A model generated the notes under the pieces. The model saw nothing but the letters and a program-made list of their open reading frames with translations. It was not told the DNA's origin and made no database searches. The position numbers were made by a program, and so were the translations under genes. A DNA stretch of 54,810 nucleotides, from assembly GCA_032718475.1 (NCBI GenBank), contig JAUCBJ010000698.1:1-54810 (forward strand), given 5' to 3'. The DNA comes from Nemertoderma westbladi (taxonomy: Eukaryota > Xenacoelomorpha > Nemertodermatida > Nemertodermatidae). Shown one piece after another: positions 35,232-46,319 of this stretch; within the stretch, counting starts at the first letter, position 1, and each line of letters begins with the position of its first letter.

Positions 35232-36521
35232 TGTAAAAGCTTCTGTGGGATATAACTGGCCCCTTTTGCTTCGCAATCCAGTTTCCCCCCAGGCGCTGGA
35301 ATACTCTAAAAAGGTTCTCTAACTGTACATATATTCCCCTCGCCCGCAAGGTACCGTTACAGGTGTTTTAACGGACATAAAAGTCATTCTGCTATATATG
35401 TGTTTTAGCGGACATAGTAAGTCAAAAAACCTGCAATGCACCAAATGCCTTTCACAGCTTGGCCGTGATGATTCATATTACGACATCTAACAGCCGGTTG
35501 CTGACATGGAAACAGCCATTGGACGCATGGTTCTTTGTTTGGCTTGAGCCAATCAGAGCGATTTTTCCTGTCGACGTGTAGCTTTTCGGCCGATCATAAG
35601 GAGAGTGTTCTGTCTTACTGTTTTTACTTGATACTTTCTTGTTATTGCTGTCTAGGCCAGGAACAACGGCTCTAGAATCAATTCGTTTCATACTTTTAGA
35701 AGAAACATTAGTAGGCTTAAATTATAGAGCGTATGACTGTTATCAATTCACAAATCAAATCAAATCAACTCACAAATCAACTCAATCCATTCACAATTCA
35801 ATACTTTGTTGTTATTACTGTTCAACATACATTATTATACTGCTATTTACTGTTGTGTTTGGTTGAATATTATTTGGAGAACATATATAAAGAACCCAAA
35901 TTTCCCAATTTTCTTGATACACTACAGGTTAGAGAGACGGGTTATATATAGCGATTGCGACTTATATTGTTGTGGTTTGTAGTGAATTTAATGCTATTTG
36001 ATAAGCACTACATTGGTCCGTTGCTGTTCTCTTTATATATGATAAAATTCATTGACGGTCGGCAAATTAGTGTGCAGTATTGTGTGTTACCGGTAGTGTG
36101 CATGATTGTGATTGATAACTAAGCATTTCCTAAAGAATGCGCCTCATACGTGAATCTTAAGCCTTACCGACTTACCGTTGTGATTAGTATAAGTCATATC
36201 TCTGTCTATCTAGATAGAGCGCCACGTCCTAAAGGAACTGTTAATATTTCCCGAAAGTAAATAATATTAGTCAGAAATTAATTATTAACGATCAATCGAA
36301 TAATACAATACAGTAAGCTTCACTGCAATAATAATTTAAGCCCTCAGAATCCAGTCTCCCGGGATTATCCAGCGGGTGGATGGACGCGCACTAGGCTGGC
36401 TTCTGCTAATGTTGTGTTTATTGGTATTAAATATTTGTCATCTTCTAAAGTATATTTATAAACCAAAAGACATATAAATTTTGGCGGGTTAAACTGCTAA
36501 AGGTCTTCAAAAGCGCGTACA
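35232..36521 (+). repeat. 3' LTR of element A (complete, 1290 bp)
   Basis: It starts TGTAAAAGC and ends GTACA next to the ATCCC duplication. The first 739 bases match the 5' copy. The remainder (for example catttcctaaagaatgcgcc, gagcgccacgtcctaaagga and tttggcgggttaaactgc) has its counterpart in the 5' LTR of element B, which shows it is genuine LTR. A TATATATA box at 35943-35950 suggests transcription starts near 35970. Confidence 0.9.
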
Positions 36522-36526
36522 ATCCC
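36522..36526. repeat. Target site duplication, right copy (atccc)
   Basis: Matches 21611-21615. It lies 30 bases inside intron 3 from the exon 3 donor site. Confidence 0.85.
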
Positions 36527-36556
36527 TTTTCAAGATCTAATAGGATCTCTACTAAC

Positions 36557-37516
36557 CTGTGATATTAACGTCATCAATATGCGACACGGGATTCCCAGTT
36601 GCTGTGGTAGTGGTGCTGGTAGACTCAATGGATATATCATCGTTAGGGTAGGCGCTGCCATTGGTGTAACATCTGTCCGTATAAAGCGGAACTTTATGGT
36701 GAGTGAACATTACACTTCCAGTGCCGAGCCACAGCATTGTAACCAGACAGGAGAACAGACCGACGCCGGCGCTGAGGCAGTCAGTGACTGGGGCTAGAAT
36801 ACCCAGTAAAAACATACTGCTCATAGACCACATGCAGGGAACCAATACCGAAGACACGCCGTATAACAACCAAGGCTGATAATAGGTTAGGTAGCCAACA
36901 CCTGTCGTCGCCATTCCTAGCAGTACAACGATAAGACGACCTATTAGAGCTCCTTCGTTCTCGTGTATAAAAATTGGGCTAACCAGTCTGACAAAGTCTT
37001 CTAAGATTAGCGCAGACAATGAGAGCAGACCCGAGGGCACAATCGATAGGGATCCAGAAATAACACCCATCAACACAAAACCCGTTAATCCCGGTACACC
37101 CGAAAAATAATCGCTACCGAATTCAGCCCATATTTGGTCGGCGTTGGTTATTCTGCCTAACAACTGAGGATCGCAATGTCCGTACACGGCGTACAGACAC
37201 AGACCCGCAACTGCGAAACAAACAAACAAGATGGTTACCATGGGGATGGTTACCCAGGTAACTAGTTTAGCATCGCGTTTGGTTTTGAGGGACAGGTAGC
37301 GCTGAATGTTCATTGGGTTGATATCGGCTATCGTGTGAACCAATCCGAAGCCGAGCACCAGATTGGCGACATTGTGTCTCGTCGATATTAAGAGATCGTG
37401 TTTGATTAGTTCGATACGGTTGTCCTTATTGGCTAACTCCCAGACAGCAGTGACGCCTCCCGAGTTGATGACGACACCAATAATGATAGTCATCAAAACT
37501 GCCAATAATATCAGGC
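36557..37516 (-). CDS. SLC5-family symporter, exon 3
   Basis: This is the largest exon (960 bp, phase 1 at both ends). The acceptor reads ttgtctacag/GCC and the donor ACAG/GTTAGT. It continues exon 2 (WNDVIQG) into LILLAVLMTIIIGVVINSGG and carries about seven or eight membrane segments. These include ANLVLGFGLVHTIADINPMN-QRYLS, a loop typical of SLC5 carriers, and SGSLSIVPSGLLSLSALILED, which holds the small-residue and Ser positions of the second sodium site in known members. The tail after the last helix is Ser/Thr-rich (SIESTSTTTTATGN). Known relatives (SLC5A5, A6, A8, A12) move iodide, vitamins or monocarboxylates with sodium across the plasma membrane. The exact substrate cannot be told from this sequence. 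Confidence 0.88.
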
Positions 37517-38002
37517 CTGTAGACAATGTAAAGTAAACTTGTGATTATTGATACAGTAGGCCTAGAACCAATATAAAGTTAACACATGTTACAATATTAT
37601 AAAGGTCTTTGTTTTGTAGTCACCCAATTCATGGTCGATATTACTTACTTATTCTATATTTCGGATGGTGCTAGGATAAAGGGAGTGATTGTGGCACAAA
37701 CTAGGGATAATTAACCCTGACAAATCCAAAAACGTACCAAAAAAGGCACTTCATAGACACTTTAGACAACGACTACCGAGGATGGTGAACTGAGAAAATA
37801 AGCTAAGAAAATAACACAGGGCTAACACATGAAAGCTTTATGGCCTGCCGCTAACAATGAGATCCACAATTTTGCGAGAGCGTTAACGAGCGAGTTCTAT
37901 GTTAATGGATCACAAGTGAAATAAGTTTATACAGTTATTATATTTACCGGTATATATTGTTCAATATTATATTAATGTTACAATGAAGTTCAGAAGTCTT
38001 AC

Positions 38003-38255
38003 CTTGAATAACATCATTCCAAATAACAGCAGGTAATCCGCCAATAGTAGCTATCAGAGTGCAGAGAAGTCCAAGTAGACATAAAACAATGTAAAACGGA
38101 ATAGTGGACACTGAATCAAAGAGAACAGCCGATGTGTAGAGTATTATACCAAGGGCGATCAGATAGGTCACAATGTAAATAAAACTGTATAGCAATCGAA
38201 TGGTTGCATTAAATCTCAGTTCTAAATATTCGAAGATGCTCGTCAAATTGCAAAT
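38003..38255 (-). CDS. SLC5-family symporter, exon 2
   Basis: The exon is bounded by tttttag/ATTTGC (acceptor, phase 0) and CAAG/GTAAGA (donor, phase 1). It encodes NLTSIFEYLELRFNATIRLL, the conserved YEYLELRF region of the sodium symporter fold. Two hydrophobic segments follow, then IGGLPAVIWNDVIQG, the family's GGLKAVIWTDVFQ signature. Reading frames and phases join exons 1 and 3 without adjustment. Confidence 0.88.
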
Positions 38256-38654
38256 CTAAAAATAGAAAACAAAACAACCGTTAATATTCACGCTTAATAT
38301 TTAAATAATTTCGCAGCAACATTTTTTGAATAATTATTTAATTAAAGGCGCATTAAACGATAAAATAGTAGACCTACGTTGAAAGCGTCGCTTTTTTCAA
38401 TTAATTTTCAGTTTAGCGAAATTCAACTATTATATGAGAGCGATATTACACGATGCCCAACAAATGGCAAACTCAATACATGAGTGCAGAATATCTGAAT
38501 TTCGCGAATAAATCGTTTTATTAGAAAAATATCTATCACCAGCTATTTTTAATAAATTTTCTGGAATATTAGTTTAAAAATTGTAGATTAATTCACTTAT
38601 TTTTAAAAATATTAGTGAGAGAAAAAAGCGGTTTCTTAAAACAAAATAACTTAC

Positions 38655-38975
38655 CTGTGAAACATTATAAAATACGGGAAACAATACAAACGATTGAACT
38701 GGAGATGAAATAAACTTAGTAACTATTACGACAATGAAGAGGGTCCCATGACTATACACCTCTGTAAGTAGTGTAGTCTGTAGGAGGATCATGACGTCAG
38801 CATAAAACGTCATTGCCAACGACGCGCTGACGGGAAATAAAGTCATACTTTGTGCGGCTTTATAATATCTGTTGGTGGAAGACTCATAGAAGCCATTAAG
38901 ATAAAGTAAAACACTGACCGGAATAATCATAGTGGCTAGTATAACACAATAATCGGGAACCCCAAGGTAAACCAT
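38655..38975 (-). CDS. SLC5-family symporter, exon 1
   Basis: The ATG at 38975 opens a 107-codon exon that ends TCACAG/GTAAGT in phase 0. It encodes the first helix (DYCVILATMIIPVSVLLYLN), a short loop, and YYKAAQSMTLFPVSASLAMT, corresponding to the GGRSM...P...S region after TM1. The helix containing ADVMILLQTTLLTEVYSHGT and one ending in FVLFPVFYNVSQ follow. The N-terminus is short but complete for the family. Together the four exons encode 587 residues, in the normal 580-640 range. An upstream untranslated exon and promoter were not identified. Confidence 0.83.
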
Positions 38976-39560
38976 TGTATTTGTGTAGATTTACTGAGTT
39001 AGAACCACAATAATGCAATGTAATCAACTACGCCAACTAATTAAAACACTATAAATTAAAGAATTGTCGATTAAAAAGTCATGGTGTTTCACTGTAACAC
39101 GAAGAATAGGTAAATATATTCCATTTTATAGGACAACAGATGTTGCACCTTCAGTTCACTGGGTATATGTTAAATTATTCTAAATCGCGAATAATAATTA
39201 ACGCCTGGGCTCGACTATTTAAAGATTGGCGGGAACCTTATGAAATGAGGTTATATTGGGGTGCTTATTGTTAACATACAAATGGCCATAATAGAGTTAA
39301 GTTATAGATTATAATCAGCACCTATTGTTATACCTTGTATAGTAGCTACTCAAAGTAAATCGTTCAGGTATTAAAGTAAGCCACAGACTGTTTCTCGGAT
39401 TAAACTTGCCCAGTAGGCCACCCCAACCCCACCCCTTAGGCCTTTAATAACACTAATAACAGATTAATGCCGATAACATATTATTTTGATAGTATATGAT
39501 CGATCTGCTATGATGATTATGTTGGGTTTAATAAACATCGACTTTAATAGTGTTTGTGCA
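38976..39560. other. Intergenic, upstream flank of the SLC5 gene
   Basis: AT-rich DNA presumably containing the SLC5 promoter. No core element stands out and no gene is seen. Confidence 0.4.
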
Positions 39561-39653
39561 ATCAACTGCTTTGTCTAGTGTTAGGCCTAGAATACATTAT
39601 CTCTCTATCGATGTGAGGACCCAGATTCGATCCCTGGACGGAACAGCACATTT
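39561..39653 (+). repeat. Divergent tRNA-derived SINE-like head
   Basis: It aligns with the better copy at 43264-43340. Shared blocks are caac-gctt-gtctagtg (A-box-like), then ttcgatccct (B-box core) and gga-gg--cagcac. The B box has one change (gattcgatcc) and the A box has lost its GG. It looks like an old copy. Confidence 0.55.
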
Positions 39654-39825
39654 TGCGAAGTAGTTGAATTGAAAGTAATTTTTTACTCATAATAATTGTT
39701 AAAAGACCTTGCTGCCTTGTATCCGCTTCGGTACAGTACAATTCTCGTCCCATATTTATGGGGCGAGCCATGTATTATGGTTGTTATACCACACCAGGCT
39801 CACTTATAGCCGCCTATACGTAGTG

Positions 39826-40236
39826 TCGTCCATGTCTCGGAATATAGTGTAATTCAGTGACTTGGACCCCTCAAATTTTATCTGTTTTCAAATTTTTCAT
39901 TTGAAACATAGTTTCACCTCCCCCCTCCTCCTCCTGCTGGGTTAGCCATAATTTTTATTTTTGCTTTCATTCTTTAGCTACAAGCTTTTAAAAAAAAGGT
40001 GTCTGCGTCGATATTGCACCAGTTACACCGCAGTTATTCTTCAACCTTATAGTTACAGTATCTGTTGGTACTGTTAGAAAGTTGGCCATGCAAGGATTCC
40101 AAATATGTAACAGAATCAGAATTTGGTTGAAAAATGTTCGTTAAAAAAACATGAGTTCAAAAGATGCATGTTTTGCATCTGCACGAGGCTATTTTATTCT
40201 ATTAAATAAATACCTCATATTCTAGAACATTTTGTT
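39826..40236 (+). repeat. Dispersed repeat family, copy 1
   Basis: About 410 bp that matches 41990-42420 in the same orientation, and part of 44565-44790 in the opposite one. Shared blocks are ggaatatagtg, ttagctacaag, aaggtgtct, ttcttcaacctta, catgcaaggattccaaatat and attct-gaacattttgtt. It has no coding content. It ends 14 bases before the inverted-repeat element at 40251. Confidence 0.75.
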
Positions 40237-40655
40237 ATGTATAGCTACTTTAGGCCAGATGCACACATGAGCTTTCATCATTCATCACCCATCTTATCAT
40301 TTTTTTTTATTATATTTTTTTTTACTTTTTTTTTTAATTTATATATTTTTTTAGAAATCACTGCCGTCTATGGAGGCATTCACACAAGGTCTTTCATCTA
40401 TCGACTTTCATCTTTCAAATTGCAGTGTGATAAATACAATACAGTATATGTTCAATTTGTTTGAAAGAAGTGATGGATTTCCATATATGGATATATAAAG
40501 TTTGTGTAGTAGTATTGTTTGTATATATTAATAATTTATATTAATATAATATTTTGCATTGAATTAACTAAATAAATGAATACGAGTCCATGTTCTCTAT
40601 TACGAATACAAGTAAATGTTTTCTGATACATAACTTCTAAAACTGTTGCGGGTCC

Positions 40656-41452
<797 letters not shown>

Positions 41453-41984
41453 TCATCTGTATATATTATATGGCAAAACCGAAGTAGCCATTCTGATAAA
41501 TTATGCCAATTTCAAAACTATTTTTTAATATTGAACATTTTCAAACATGGTCTTCATTTATACGAATATAATTGAAGAACTTATTATCATCTTATCTTAA
41601 CTCATAGTAAAGTTTACCTATAAATCAATGGGTTCCTCTTTCCAGATTATTTGGATGAATCCAAAATCTGCACCTTTTCTTTCTCATCCATTATACATTG
41701 TAGGGAAACAACTCAGCAGCGATATATTCATCTATTTTCAAAAAAGTTATAAGAAAATAAACATACAATATACAATATACACTATACAATATCATTAAAA
41801 TAAATTTCAATATAATTGCAAATATATAAAGTTTACAATGATACAGTAACATTTTAAGTTGCTAGGCAATATATTTACTTGAATGATGAAAGATGAAAGC
41901 TGATGTGTGAAATGACACCTTTTGAAAGATTAAAGTTGGGATGAAAGATGTTAATGAAAGCTCATGTGTGCATTGGGCCTAATA

Positions 41985-42425
41985 GTATCATTATATACAC
42001 CATGTCCTGGAATATAGTGTCGTTATTCAGGTACCTGCCCCCCCCCCCCCTTCCAATTTTTTCTACAAATCTTAATGAGATTGCATGAAATGTAAAACAT
42101 ACAGTAGATAATTCCACCTCCCTCCTCCTCCGTGGGTGAGCCAGAATTTTTATTTTCGCTTTCAATCTTTAGCTACAAGTGTTTGAAAAAAGGTGTCTCC
42201 GGCGATATTTGACAGGTCACAGTGCAATCATTCTTCAACCTTATTTTGATACTTGGTACTGATAGAAAGCTGATCATGCAAGGATTCCAAATATGTAAAA
42301 ACATTTGAATTTGGTTGGGAAATAGCTGAGATATGGGCATTCGAAAGTTGCATGTATTTACTTCCCCTGCAGGCCATTTATTCTATTTAATAAAAATACC
42401 ATATTCTGGAACATTTTGTTTATCC
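41985..42425 (+). repeat. Dispersed repeat family, copy 2
   Basis: Same family and orientation as 39826-40236, with many substitutions and a 12-base C run in this copy. It begins near atgtcctggaatatagtgtc and ends near tctggaacattttgttt. Confidence 0.72.
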
Positions 42426-42606
42426 CATGTAGCTGGGCAACAATGCAACACTTCTTTAATTATACTATTACGTAGCTATTCATACATAAACACACGTATG
42501 TGGGGCCTTCGCGCAGCACGAGACTCACTTATCAGATACAGATTAAAATTGAGTAATTATATCCCAAAATCAGTATTTTAAGAAATTTAAATAAATAAAT
42601 AAGATA

Positions 42607-43232
42607 CAGTGCAGGCCACCAGATAACGCAGATTTGTTCAAATGTGAACACAACCAAAATGTTTTCGCCTAAGGATACAATTGAATACTTTTGAAACGCT
42701 TAGTAATCTGGAAACTCTCTGTAGTTTGCCGCGAACTGTCACTCACTGCAGCTGGAAATGCGATAAGGATTTTGTTTACCTTTATAGTGTGCGGTTAATA
42801 GTGTCTAGTAGGCCTATAGTTAGTGATGTTAAGGCATCTTCTGGTCTTTCTCTGTGCCCTCTCGGTGTCAGACTAATGGCGCGACATCTCCCTGCACTAA
42901 ATTAATTATTCAATGGTCTTGGCTCCTCCATCCATATACCCATCCACTCCATGAATCTCCATGTGGTCTTGTATGTAGTTCTCTCTCTGCCAATACAGCC
43001 CATGTCCGCAATGTTACGCCCTGAGGGCTCTCTCATCCACCTGATATCAGACATACAGGCGCACCGCACACAAAGCTTTTGTCGGTCCCAGCAAGTCAGC
43101 CTCCTGCTGTGTGATCTAGAAGATAACTCGCCATTGAAATAATGTAGTGACCTGCCAATTAGATGACTTGAACAAATGTGTTCACATGTGATCACATTTG
43201 ATGAAATCTGCTTTTTCTGGTGGCCTGTACTG
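42607..43232. mobile_element. Tc1/mariner-like MITE flanked by TA
   Basis: Left end cagtgcaggccaccagataa and right end (reverse complement) cagtacaggccaccagaaaa form terminal inverted repeats, extended by a second matching block (caaatgtgaacaca in one, with gatcacatgtgaacaca in the other). A TA dinucleotide flanks each end (42605-42606 and 43233-43234). The CAGT terminus and TA target fit Tc1/mariner. No transposase is encoded. A 113-codon minus-strand frame (43243-42902) inside has several Cys and Trp residues but no family I recognise. Confidence 0.7.
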
Positions 43233-43263
43233 TATTTAACCAACCCGCCAATAGGAATAAATC

Positions 43264-43432
43264 AAAGCAACAGCTTGGTCTAGTGGTGACATTACTGTGC
43301 TTCCGATTAGGGAGCCCGGGTTCGATCCCTAGATGGGGCAGCACTGTTTGGGCACAGTGCTTTAAATGCTGCAGCCTAGCCCAACCCCGGCTTTCATCCT
43401 TCAGTGGTCGATAAATGGGAACCAAGGCAACT
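43264..43432 (+). repeat. tRNA-derived SINE
   Basis: The head contains an A-box-like tggtctagtgg and, 38 bases on, a perfect B box ggttcgatcc. That spacing fits a tRNA-derived RNA polymerase III promoter. The body continues gcagcactgtttgggcacag to a tail aaatgggaaccaaggcaact. The acceptor ends do not pair as in a real tRNA, so this is a SINE and not a tRNA gene. A divergent relative is at 39561. Confidence 0.7.
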
Positions 43433-43686
43433 TGGGAAACAGAGTGGAAGGCTTTACTGTGGAAGATCACCCATGGTGGTGAACAGGCATTCCTTTAGGA
43501 AACAGAGTGGAAGGGTTTACTGTGGAAGATCACCCGTGGTGGTGAACAGGCATTCCTTTAGGAAACAGAGTGGAAGGGTTTACTGTGGAAGATCACCCAT
43601 GGTGGTGAACAGGCATTCCTTTACGAAACAGAGTGGAAGGGTTTACTGTGGAAGATCACCCATGGTGGTGAACAGGCATTCCTTGG
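43433..43686 (+). repeat. 63-bp tandem repeat, four copies
   Basis: Units begin ggaaacagagtggaaggg and contain tactgtggaagatcaccc then atggtggtgaacaggcattc. They start near 43433, 43496, 43559 and 43622. Because 63 is a multiple of three, a repeating 21-codon frame stays open, but this has no other sign of coding. The array directly follows the SINE. Confidence 0.9.
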
Positions 43687-43776
43687 CTTAACGAGCCTAA
43701 AAGATTCTCCCATTCAATAAGAATAAATCAAAGAAGTGAGTAACTTCCCCCTCGCTTCAACCGCCCTCTTTCTGCA

Positions 43777-43802
43777 CCCCCCCCCCCCCCCCCCCCCCCC
43801 CC
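43777..43802. repeat. Poly-C run (26 C)
   Basis: Uninterrupted C run. Similar runs occur at 21580-21598, about 42039-42050 and, as poly-G, at 46332-46350. Confidence 0.95.
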
Positions 43803-44349
43803 AACCCAAAGGGTCACAGAGGATTAATGAAAGGCAGAGGTATTAACAGGAAATTTGTGTTTTAATAGTAATATATTTTTAGGTGTGGAGGCAACCCAAT
43901 TAGTAAAAATTACTAAAACTTACCTTATGCCGATAGTATTGATACTGAAATATTAATTTATCATGTCTAACACCTCCACGAAATTATTTAGCTAATTATT
44001 CCAAAGAATCACGATTAAATACTCAGTCAATCATTTTGCGAGAGAAAGCAAGCTGGGTTATTAGTCTGGTACCTTACACTAGTGGTGACACTAGCAGCAA
44101 GGCTAGGCAATAGCAAGCATGTCAAGGAATGGGGGAGGTGGAAGTATAGAGTGAGCATTTTGAAAATTTAATTACGTTTAATCAATTAAAAACACATTTC
44201 TTAAAGCAAATCACTTGAACTAATTAAAAACAATAATAAGGGATATGGGGTTTACAGCTGTATAATTTTTAAGTATAATTATTTATATCTCTAACTATAA
44301 AATGTTGAAAATGCTGTTTTTACCCTATATCAACTTAATTAACTGCTAT
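43803..44349. other. AT-rich spacer
   Basis: No gene or repeat recognised. Confidence 0.4.
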
Positions 44350-44985
44350 TTTCTTAGCTTCTCGAAGGCCACACGTAAATTCAACTTGGAAAATTTCTAA
44401 ACTTTTGCCAAACAACTGTGTACCAAGTTTGCTTAGATTTCATCATCGACGATTGGCCGAGTTATTAACGTTTAAAATTTGACATAACGGAATTAACAGA
44501 TCAACAGACACACCGATTGAGTTAGTGTTACCCGATGCTAAGCTCGCTAACTTTCGTGGCTCGCCCCAAAATGTTCTAGAATATGGTATTTTTAATTAAT
44601 AGAATAAAATAGCCTCGCGCAGATACAAAACCAAACAACTTTTGAACGCCCATATCTCAGCTATTTTTAAACGAAATTCAGATTATGTTACATATTTGGA
44701 ATCCTTACATCGCCAGCTTTCCATCAGTACCAATAAATCACTATAAGGTTGAAGAATAACTGCGATGTGGGGCGAGCCACGAAGTTAGTGAGCCTTAGCG
44801 TAGGGGTACCATTAATCAACCTGTCGTTCTGTCGTTCTGTCGCGTTTTTTTTCAGTATTTTATTTTAAACATTAATAACTCGGCCAATCCTTGATGAAAT
44901 CTATCCAAACACTTGGTACACATGTTGTTTGGCAAAAGTTTGAAAATTTTCCAAGTAGAATTTGCGTGGGGCCTTCGTGCAGCAT
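44350..44985. repeat. Foldback repeat with arms of about 220 bp
   Basis: The left arm (about 44350-44575) is matched in reverse complement by the right arm (about 44766-44985). Blocks include gaaggccacacgtaaattca against the complement of the gcgtggggccttcgtgcagc region, ttttgccaaacaac, gattggccgagttattaa and aacttcgtggctcgcccc. The loop holds an inverted, partial copy of the dispersed repeat seen at 39826 and 41985. No coding content. A gtggggccttcgcgcagca block also occurs alone near 42500, so the family has other members. Confidence 0.8.
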
Positions 44986-46319
44986 CAGTGTAACTGTTAT
45001 TGTAGTTATAATATATTTATTTATCCAAAATTAACATGCGTTAAATTATTATTACTGTAGGATAAATCAGCTGGTTTTCTGACAAATTTTGCAAAACATA
45101 GGGGCTGTCTGCCAATCTGCATGTACCATTTGTACCGGTACTGTCAGGCTGTACTCAATTCCTGAATCGAGAATTCTGCAATCAGTCAATACTGCAATAC
45201 AGGTCAGCCGGTACCATACACTGCAGACATGCCATATCATGTAATCTAATTAAACATGGCCCCGGAAACCCTTGCGGTGATTATAGTTTAGGCCTAATTA
45301 GCCTAGTACCGGTAATAATAATATAATAGTTTAGATAGTTCAGTAGTTACCGCTAATCATTCAGTCATTGGCACGGTACACCGTATTGCTGTACTGCCGT
45401 TGTAGTGCGCACCGTAGGTACCACCCATGCGTAGGCTGACTGTGCTGATTATGGTACTGTCAGACTGTGGTACCTAAGCTATACACTGTTAGGTATATTG
45501 CTGTATTGGGGTGGGGTTAGGAATAATCCATTTGTTTTAGCATTGAACTGTTGAATCCCCTTATTTATTATAAAACCATTGGAAATATTCGCAAATGCCG
45601 CTCCATTACTGTCTGAAACGCTCCCGACAGTCCGATGTATCTGGACCCGAGCAGCCGAGTTGCTTCAAGAGGTGATTAACAGGGGAATACTACGGAATTG
45701 CTTGTTTGTCAGTACGATTCTATTTGGGTATTTACTACACTCAGACACTGGGAATACAGCGGTCGGTCAGTTCGTAATGCGGGCCACTGCCAAGTTCCTG
45801 ATGCCTCACTCCGGTCACCCACCTTGGAGTGCGGTGGGAAGAGTCCCACTTACTGACTTACGTCGACGACTGGACGAATCGACGAGGATTGCGATCTGGG
45901 TTTAGCGGCGGCCCGGATCCTGGTATCGCCTGGGGGAAATGGTTGAACGAACGATTGTATCGCACTGGATTACGTTCTCTGCGACGTGAAAGTGTGAAGC
46001 GAATTCGTTGTCGAATTGGGTCGAAAGCTGCGGGAATTCTACTGTTCTACGGGAGTAAACCGCAGCGGTCCGGTGACTACGGACGGATACTACTGGGATA
46101 AGCAGGTATTTCGATCGAGTTTCTCGTATTCTCGATGCTCGAGGCGGATAGAGAGTTGGTTGTGTTGGGCGGTGTTGTTCAATTCTATCAAACATATTAA
46201 ATAATTGGTAAAATAATAAAAACACACCAGATAAAGATACTGAGCTTATGGTAAAGAGATAGGCCGAACTTACAATTTCCAAATAGATTGTTCATATAAT
46301 AAATATATTTTTGGTATTT
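44986..46319. other. Spacer with weak open frames
   Basis: AT-rich to about 45560, then a more GC-balanced stretch to 46200. Frames at 45579-45905 and 45829-46101 (+) have protein-like composition in places (RAAELLQEVINRGILRNCLF). They overlap each other, start at doubtful codons and show no domain. They may be remnants of an exon or of an old element. I cannot support a gene. Confidence 0.3.

Larger units (their letters stand above)
21616..36521 (+). mobile_element. BEL/Pao LTR retrotransposon A (14.9 kb)
   Basis: The element begins TGTAAAAGC and ends GTACA, flanked by ATCCC duplications. Order: truncated 5' LTR (21616-22354), leader (22355-24354), gag-protease-RT-RNase H frame (24355-30375), integrase in another frame with two stops (to 32089), 1.6-kb spacer, extra zinc-knuckle frame (33713-35137), purine tract and complete 3' LTR (35232-36521). 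The assignment to BEL/Pao rests on the gag type, the RT and integrase style and the 5-bp duplication. It is long for this superfamily because of the 1.3-kb LTR, 2-kb leader and 3-kb post-pol region. It lies antisense to the host SLC5 gene. Coding lesions and loss of R-U5 make this copy non-autonomous. Confidence 0.9.
21350..36556 (-). other. SLC5 intron 3, expanded by an LTR retrotransposon
   Basis: Donor is G/GTTAGT at 36557/36556 and acceptor is CAG at 21352-21350, both on the minus strand. Length is 15207 bp, against 399 and 486 bp for the gene's other two introns. Subtracting element A (14906 bp) and one 5-bp target duplication leaves 296 bp. A 19-base poly-C run lies in the residual host intron near 21580-21598. 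Confidence 0.82.

Noticed and set aside
43266-43336. A tRNA gene at the A/B-box sequence
   Set aside because: The acceptor and anticodon arms do not pair properly and the sequence continues into a SINE body, so it is tRNA-derived but not a tRNA.
45579-46282. Two overlapping plus frames and a minus frame that could be exons of a host gene
   Set aside because: No recognisable domain, doubtful start codons and no consistent splice sites. Kept only as a weak spacer note.
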